Below are positions 31,544 to 34,811 of a stretch of DNA of 34,811 bases, piece after piece. The position numbers and the translations under genes are program-made. A model generated the notes under the pieces. That model had not been told where the DNA came from, made no database searches, and saw only the letters and a program-made list of their open reading frames with translations. Origin of the DNA: Candidatus Gastranaerophilales bacterium (GTDB taxonomy: Bacteria > Cyanobacteriota > Vampirovibrionia > Gastranaerophilales > Gastranaerophilaceae); assembly GCA_944325615.1 (NCBI GenBank), contig CALVAU010000049.1:1-34811 (forward strand). The letters run 5' to 3'. Every line of letters begins with the position of its first letter. The first letter of the stretch is position 1.

Positions 31544-32194
31544 ATGTATAGATGTAAAGAATGTAAAAGTTTATATAAAGAAAAAATAGATTATTGTGAT
31601 TGCGGAAATAATGTATTTGAAGAAATTCCGGATGCTCCGATAAATCCAATAAAAGAAACTTCTGATGATAGAGAAGTTGAACTAAGACGACCGATTTTAC
31701 CTGTAAATTGGTTGTCATTGATAGTATTTTCATTGTGTTGTATTTTTTCTTTGTGTTTTATATTATTTTTAGGACCTGAGCCAAAGAAAAAAGAGAAAAC
31801 CCCGACTACAAAAGAAAAAGTAGTAGTAAAAGATATTCCTGATATTGATAAAATTTGGGATGATACACCTGCATATAAGGTTAGTTCAAGTTCAGTTTCA
31901 GATTTAGATATGTATAAAAGCGGTCTAAGAAACGCTCTAATGGCTAATCTTGATACTATTGCAATTGCGGGTGAGGGTACTTGTGAAATTCAGTTCTTTT
32001 TGGATGATCATGGTAATTTGAAAAAGAAAAAGCTTTATCAAAATACTGCCAATAAACCTTTAACTAATGCCGTTAAAAAAATGCTATCTGCAGTAAAAAA
32101 ATATAATCCGCCACCACAAGGTTATGAAGGTTCTACAATAATAATGGAAGTCATCGGTAGTGGTGAAAATTATCAATTACGTTACAAAAATTAA
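31544..32194 (+). CDS. zinc-ribbon, membrane-anchored TonB-like protein
   Basis: A 216-residue protein. A short N-terminal zinc ribbon (Cys4, Cys7, Cys18, Cys20) faces the cytoplasm; a membrane helix follows (about 55-77), then a Lys/Pro-rich spacer ('PEPKKKEKTPTTKEK') and a C-terminal TonB/TolA-like domain (about 118-210: 'YKSGLRNALMANLD', 'CEIQFFLDDHGNLKKKKL', 'AVKKMLSAVKKYNPPPQGY'). The last motif matches TonB-type C-termini closely. There is no ribosome site and the start lies just after an extended -10 promoter, so translation may be leaderless. It is the second TonB-like protein of the cluster. Confidence 0.8.
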   Translation: MYRCKECKSLYKEKIDYCDCGNNVFEEIPDAPINPIKETSDDREVELRRPILPVNWLSLIVFSLCCIFSLCFILFLGPEPKKKEKTPTTKEKVVVKDIPDIDKIWDDTPAYKVSSSSVSDLDMYKSGLRNALMANLDTIAIAGEGTCEIQFFLDDHGNLKKKKLYQNTANKPLTNAVKKMLSAVKKYNPPPQGYEGSTIIMEVIGSGENYQLRYKN

Positions 32195-32203
32195 TTTTTG
32201 TAA
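32182..32203. repeat. 22-bp perfect palindrome over the stop codon
   Basis: A perfect dyad with arms TTACAAAAATT / AATTTTTGTAA; the stop TAA (32192-32194) is at its centre. It may act as a weak terminator hairpin or as a protein-binding site; it is AT-rich. Confidence 0.55.
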
Positions 32204-32278
32204 TTATTGTATATTTTTGTAAACTGTATTCATTGCGAAATTAAAGAATATTTCAGCAATATCCGAATACTTTTTTGT

Positions 32279-33820
32279 ATGGGAACTAATATACAATCAA
32301 ATTCGCCGTTATTGCAATTAATCCTGAAGAAGCAAATTTATGATTTGGCTATTTCTTCAGACAATGTTGTGCAAAATGATACTGTAAATAACGAAACTTC
32401 AGTCTCAAATATTGTTGATAAGATGATTGAGGCAAATAAAAATGCTACGATATATTCAATAGCTGATGATGCTGCTAAAAAAGCAACTGAATTGCAAATA
32501 CCTGAATTAGTTACAAAAACAGATAATTGTAGCGGTAAAATATTAAAAATTGAGGATGTTAACAATAACAAAAAAATAAAAACATCTTTATCAATATCTA
32601 TTGATGAACTGCCAGAACCCAAAATAGAAAATATAAAAAAGATAATTTACGATCTGCATCACAAAAAGCCTGATGATACACCAGATCCTGAAGATAAGCC
32701 TAAACCGTCATTTTTAGATGAATTTGATGATGTAGAGAGTATGTTTGAATGGCTTCATGAGAAAGACCCTACAATTTCAGCTGAAAATGGACTAACAAGA
32801 TCGCAATTGATTGCATTGACTCAAGATGATGTCTGGGAAGATGCTAATCATGACTTTTTTGGTTCTTTGAACAGAATATTCAATGTTTTGGATAAAGATT
32901 CCGATTCTATTTTGACTGTAGATGAAATAAAAAAATTAATCGGTGAAGAAATAGGCGACTCATACGATGATTATAAAGCTAAAGTTGATGCTTATGCAGC
33001 TGAATTAGAATCTTATTATGAAACATTAGATATTCAAGGTAAACTGGAATTTTCAATAGACAGGGCACGTGAGTATTTTGAAGCTGCAGGATTATATGAG
33101 CAGCTTGAAGCTTTGGAACGTCTGGTAAACGGTGTAGATCAATACAGTGATGTAAAAGTAGGAAATATTTCCATAAGAGATTTAAACCCGGATTATAAAG
33201 GTGAAGAAGGCGAGCGTGTAACCTTTGGGGCTTATTCTATGGAAGCTTGGGTGGAAGAACATAACGGCGGAAATATAAAAATGTTTGCAAGTGATTATGA
33301 TACTGCAGAGGTTGACCGAGGGTTGGTCTTGGATATAAGATTGTTGAATGGTAATTGGTATTCTTTTGTCGGGGTATTAATTCATGAATTGACACATGCA
33401 AAAGCTTTTCTTTATTCTTGGGCAGAAGAGCTCGGAGATGGTAATTATAAATATTCAAAAGCGAAAGCTTTAGAGGTAGCTCAAAGACTATATGATAATG
33501 GCATAATGTCAAAAGATGAATATGATTATTATAAAGATAATATTGCTTCAATAAGTTTTAATTCAGAAGAGTTTAAAAGATTAAAATATTTAGCATCTAC
33601 TGCAAGAGGGGAATATGCGGCATATCAGGCTGGTGCTGATTATGGGGATAGCGTTGCTGAAGATATTTACAAATCATATATTCCTATAGATGACAGATAT
33701 GTTTTTCAAATACCGGGTTTGACTGATGGTGTAAATGAAAAAAATGAGATAGATGAACATATAAAAGTCGGTTATCCTAATGAGGTTCTCCCTGATTGGA
33801 AATGGTGGAGTTACGCATAG
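32279..33820 (+). CDS. putative zinc metallopeptidase with an EF-hand
   Basis: A 513-residue protein if started at ATG 32279 (MGTNIQS); the frame extends to TTG 32207, and neither start has a ribosome site. Residues 205-216 form a canonical 12-residue EF-hand loop (DKDSDSILTVDE), implying calcium binding. 'VLIHELTHAKAF' holds HExxH (His369, Glu370, His373), with a candidate third ligand Glu445 in 'ARGEYAAYQAG', so a zincin fold is likely. The first 150 residues are Ser/Asn/Lys-rich and include a 'KPDDTPDPEDKPKP' linker. There is no signal peptide. It could be an exported protease using a non-Sec route or a cytoplasmic one; the family is not recognised. It follows the TonB-like cluster on the same strand. 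Confidence 0.75.
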   Translation: MGTNIQSNSPLLQLILKKQIYDLAISSDNVVQNDTVNNETSVSNIVDKMIEANKNATIYSIADDAAKKATELQIPELVTKTDNCSGKILKIEDVNNNKKIKTSLSISIDELPEPKIENIKKIIYDLHHKKPDDTPDPEDKPKPSFLDEFDDVESMFEWLHEKDPTISAENGLTRSQLIALTQDDVWEDANHDFFGSLNRIFNVLDKDSDSILTVDEIKKLIGEEIGDSYDDYKAKVDAYAAELESYYETLDIQGKLEFSIDRAREYFEAAGLYEQLEALERLVNGVDQYSDVKVGNISIRDLNPDYKGEEGERVTFGAYSMEAWVEEHNGGNIKMFASDYDTAEVDRGLVLDIRLLNGNWYSFVGVLIHELTHAKAFLYSWAEELGDGNYKYSKAKALEVAQRLYDNGIMSKDEYDYYKDNIASISFNSEEFKRLKYLASTARGEYAAYQAGADYGDSVAEDIYKSYIPIDDRYVFQIPGLTDGVNEKNEIDEHIKVGYPNEVLPDWKWWSYA

Positions 33821-33864
33821 TGTAATTTATTGTTAAATAAAATAAAAGAAACAAAAAAATCTAC

Positions 33865-33893
33865 TTGACAAAATGTTAGTCATGCCTTACATT
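33865..33893 (+). promoter_or_regulatory. promoter of a candidate small RNA
   Basis: Consensus TTGACA (33865-33870), 17 bases, TACATT (33888-33893). No plus-strand protein gene follows before the window end. Confidence 0.65.
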
Positions 33894-33899
33894 TATATT

Positions 33900-33974
33900 A
33901 TAGATTTGATTTACTATTAATTACCACCATTTGTAAGGGTATTATAATTTCTCTCGGCGACGGGAGATTTTTTT
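33900..33974 (+). ncRNA. candidate small RNA of about 75 nt
   Basis: The interval between the promoter at 33865-33893 and the terminator at 33951-33974 would give a short transcript with no credible ORF. The first 50 bases are AU-rich and unstructured apart from the stretch ACCACCATTTGTAAGGG; the 3' hairpin carries a GCGA tetraloop. It ends within the 3' end of the convergent HTH gene and could also act on it in cis. The gap from 33821 to 33972 holds nothing else I can identify. Alternatively, the hairpin simply terminates the metallopeptidase gene. Confidence 0.5.
33951..33974 (+). terminator. intrinsic terminator with a GCGA tetraloop
   Basis: Stem CTCTCG / CGGGAG (one T-G pair, extended by one T-A pair) closed by the stable GNRA loop GCGA, then seven T's (33968-33974). 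It points along the plus strand. Confidence 0.8.
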
Positions 33975-34152
33975 ATTGCCAAAAAACTTCTTGCCAAACT
34001 CCCATTTTTTCAAGTTTAGTTATGTGAGATTTAATTGTATGGGAACTTGTATTTAATATTTTGGCTATTTCTTTTTTTGTAAAATTTTGTTTTAATAACT
34101 CAAGAATAAACCTCTCTTGTTCTAAGAGAACTTTGTTTTCCTGTTTATTCAT
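33973..34152 (-). CDS. small helix-turn-helix protein
   Basis: A 59-residue protein with little outside one HTH. 'ERFILELLKQNFTKKEIAKILNTSSHTIKSHITKLEKMGVW' reads as two support helices followed by a LuxR/winged-helix type HTH. ATG 34152 follows GGAG by 7 bases, and a promoter is present, so it looks genuine. It resembles an output domain without a receiver, perhaps a relative of the LuxR-type regulators at 10936-12226. Its 3' end overlaps the plus-strand terminator's T-run by two bases. Confidence 0.75.
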   Translation of the reverse strand: MNKQENKVLLEQERFILELLKQNFTKKEIAKILNTSSHTIKSHITKLEKMGVWQEVFWQ

Positions 34153-34197
34153 CGTATCTCCACTTTATAATTCCAACAATTAATGCTAGCATAAGGA

Positions 34198-34227
34198 ATT
34201 TTACGATTGTATTGGCTGGTTGACCAA
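34198..34227 (-). promoter_or_regulatory. promoter of the small HTH gene
   Basis: On the minus strand TTGGTC (34222-34227), 18 bases, TAAAAT (34198-34203). A 10-bp palindrome ATGCTAGCAT (34183-34192) lies at the predicted transcription start and could be an operator. Confidence 0.5.
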
Positions 34228-34232
34228 TATTT

Positions 34233-34811
34233 TTAGTGGGAATTTAAGATAATAATAACAGCTCCAATTACAATGATGATAGAGCCTAAAAGTTTGCTTA
34301 AAATATTTTTTTCTTTGAACAGTTTCCATCCGAGTAATACATTCAAGATGACAGAGAGTTGAAATAAAGAAAGAGCATAAGATACGTTTATTCTTTCAAA
34401 TACAAATGCAGTGGAAAAAGTCATTATGCCAAAGCATAGAGCGGTAATAATGTAAATGATAGAAATATTTAATGCAGGCGGTTTAATTTTAGAGAAATTA
34501 TCTTTTAATAGTATAAGAAAAGAAAATACAGCTCCTAAAATACAAGTTGTGATTACAGAAAAGCTTACAGAAGATAGTAAAATGACTTTTTTTATAAAAA
34601 CGGCTTCTATTGCGGAAAAAATTAGTGCATAAAATCTGTATTGTACGTCTTTTCTTTTGAAAATTTCTTTAAAATTTAAAGTTCCAAAAATAAAATAACT
34701 TCCAAAAATAATCAAACAAATTCCAATCAGCCCGAAAATATTAGGAAATTCTCCAAGCAGAAATATAGCAAAGATCATCCCGATAATCGCTTTATAGGAA
34801 TTTATCGGGCC
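34233..34811 (-). CDS. EamA-family (DMT) transporter, 5' end outside the window
   Basis: The visible 192 residues are open to the right edge; the frame enters as 'GPINSYKAIIGMIFAIFLLGEFPN'. That stretch is the typical end of an EamA repeat, where a 'P-x(n)-E' helix carries a conserved Glu. It is followed by 'GLIGICLIIFGSYFI', a cytoplasmic stretch (FKRKD) and the second half of about five helices ending 'LLGSIIIVIGAVIIIL'. Drug/metabolite transporters of this kind export amino acids or metabolites; the substrate is not readable from sequence. The real start lies beyond 34811. Confidence 0.8.
   Translation of the reverse strand, partial: GPINSYKAIIGMIFAIFLLGEFPNIFGLIGICLIIFGSYFIFGTLNFKEIFKRKDVQYRFYALIFSAIEAVFIKKVILLSSVSFSVITTCILGAVFSFLILLKDNFSKIKPPALNISIIYIITALCFGIMTFSTAFVFERINVSYALSLFQLSVILNVLLGWKLFKEKNILSKLLGSIIIVIGAVIIILNSH

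Noticed and set aside
34210..34229. Short hairpin (TATTGG/CCAATA) after the EamA gene as its terminator
   Set aside because: The T-run lies on the wrong strand for the minus-strand EamA gene, the stem is only six pairs, and it overlaps a better-supported -35 box.
1..34811. tRNA, rRNA, insertion sequences, integrase genes or attachment sites
   Set aside because: No cloverleaf-like or rRNA-like segment, transposase motif or flanking direct repeats were noticed by eye; only the tail-fibre pair hints at mobile DNA.

Overview
The window is AT-rich (roughly one third G+C by eye) and gene-dense, with clear Shine-Dalgarno sites, sigma-70-type promoters and intrinsic terminators. Several traits point to the non-photosynthetic sister group of Cyanobacteria (Vampirovibrionia/'Melainabacteria', probably the gut order Gastranaerophilales): a VKOR-DsbA fusion protein, paired receiver-LuxR response regulators, an omega subunit resembling the cyanobacterial type, a single MlaD-type MCE protein, and large lineage-specific proteins with an N-terminal 'AFKG' motif. 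This placement is inferred from gene families; there is no rRNA or tRNA gene in the window to confirm it.

Layout. 1-1552: a phage-like tail-fibre cassette (fibre plus a small accessory protein) with its own strong promoter, lying directly behind pheA. 1561-5959: pheA and a phosphohexomutase diverge from overlapping promoters, followed by a repeat-bearing protein of unknown role. 6093-7548: a zinc-ribbon protein and an exported M48-like protein whose zinc site is destroyed. 7657-12786: a five-gene signalling operon (GAF-HD-GYP, exported TPR protein, two LuxR-type response regulators, pentapeptide-repeat protein) ending in a bidirectional terminator shared with aroF. 12849-16239: aroF, two coupled TPR genes and a YqaA-like membrane protein. 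16314-18054: VKOR-DsbA and queH overlap by 50 bp. 18258-21284: an unknown protein coupled to an asparaginase-II-like protein, convergent with a LysM/GH24 lysozyme. 21381-23872: mlaD-upp (minus), rpoZ and punA (plus). 23869-24365: a small divergent pair of DNA-binding proteins (AbrB/MazE-like and XRE-like) flanking two inverted repeats. 24453-27200: a 915-residue lineage-type protein. 27190-28007: plsY and a small membrane protein. 28147-32194: a cluster of a vWA-like protein, an FHA-like multi-pass membrane protein, a TonB-like protein, a 48-residue membrane peptide and a zinc-ribbon TonB-like protein. 32279-33820: an EF-hand/HExxH metallopeptidase candidate. 33865-34811: a possible small RNA, a 59-residue HTH protein and a partial EamA transporter.

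How it fits together. Housekeeping functions (aromatic amino-acid synthesis by pheA and aroF, nucleotide salvage by upp and punA, phospholipid synthesis by plsY, queuosine by queH, envelope thiol oxidation by VKOR-DsbA) are interleaved with lineage-specific surface and signalling genes. The best candidates for an undescribed system are the vWA/FHA/TonB-like cluster (28147-32194) and the kinase-less c-di-GMP/response-regulator operon (7657-12786). Three small genes (23869-24033, 31376-31522, 33973-34152) and a 15-codon fragment at the left edge are short enough to be missed by routine gene calling.
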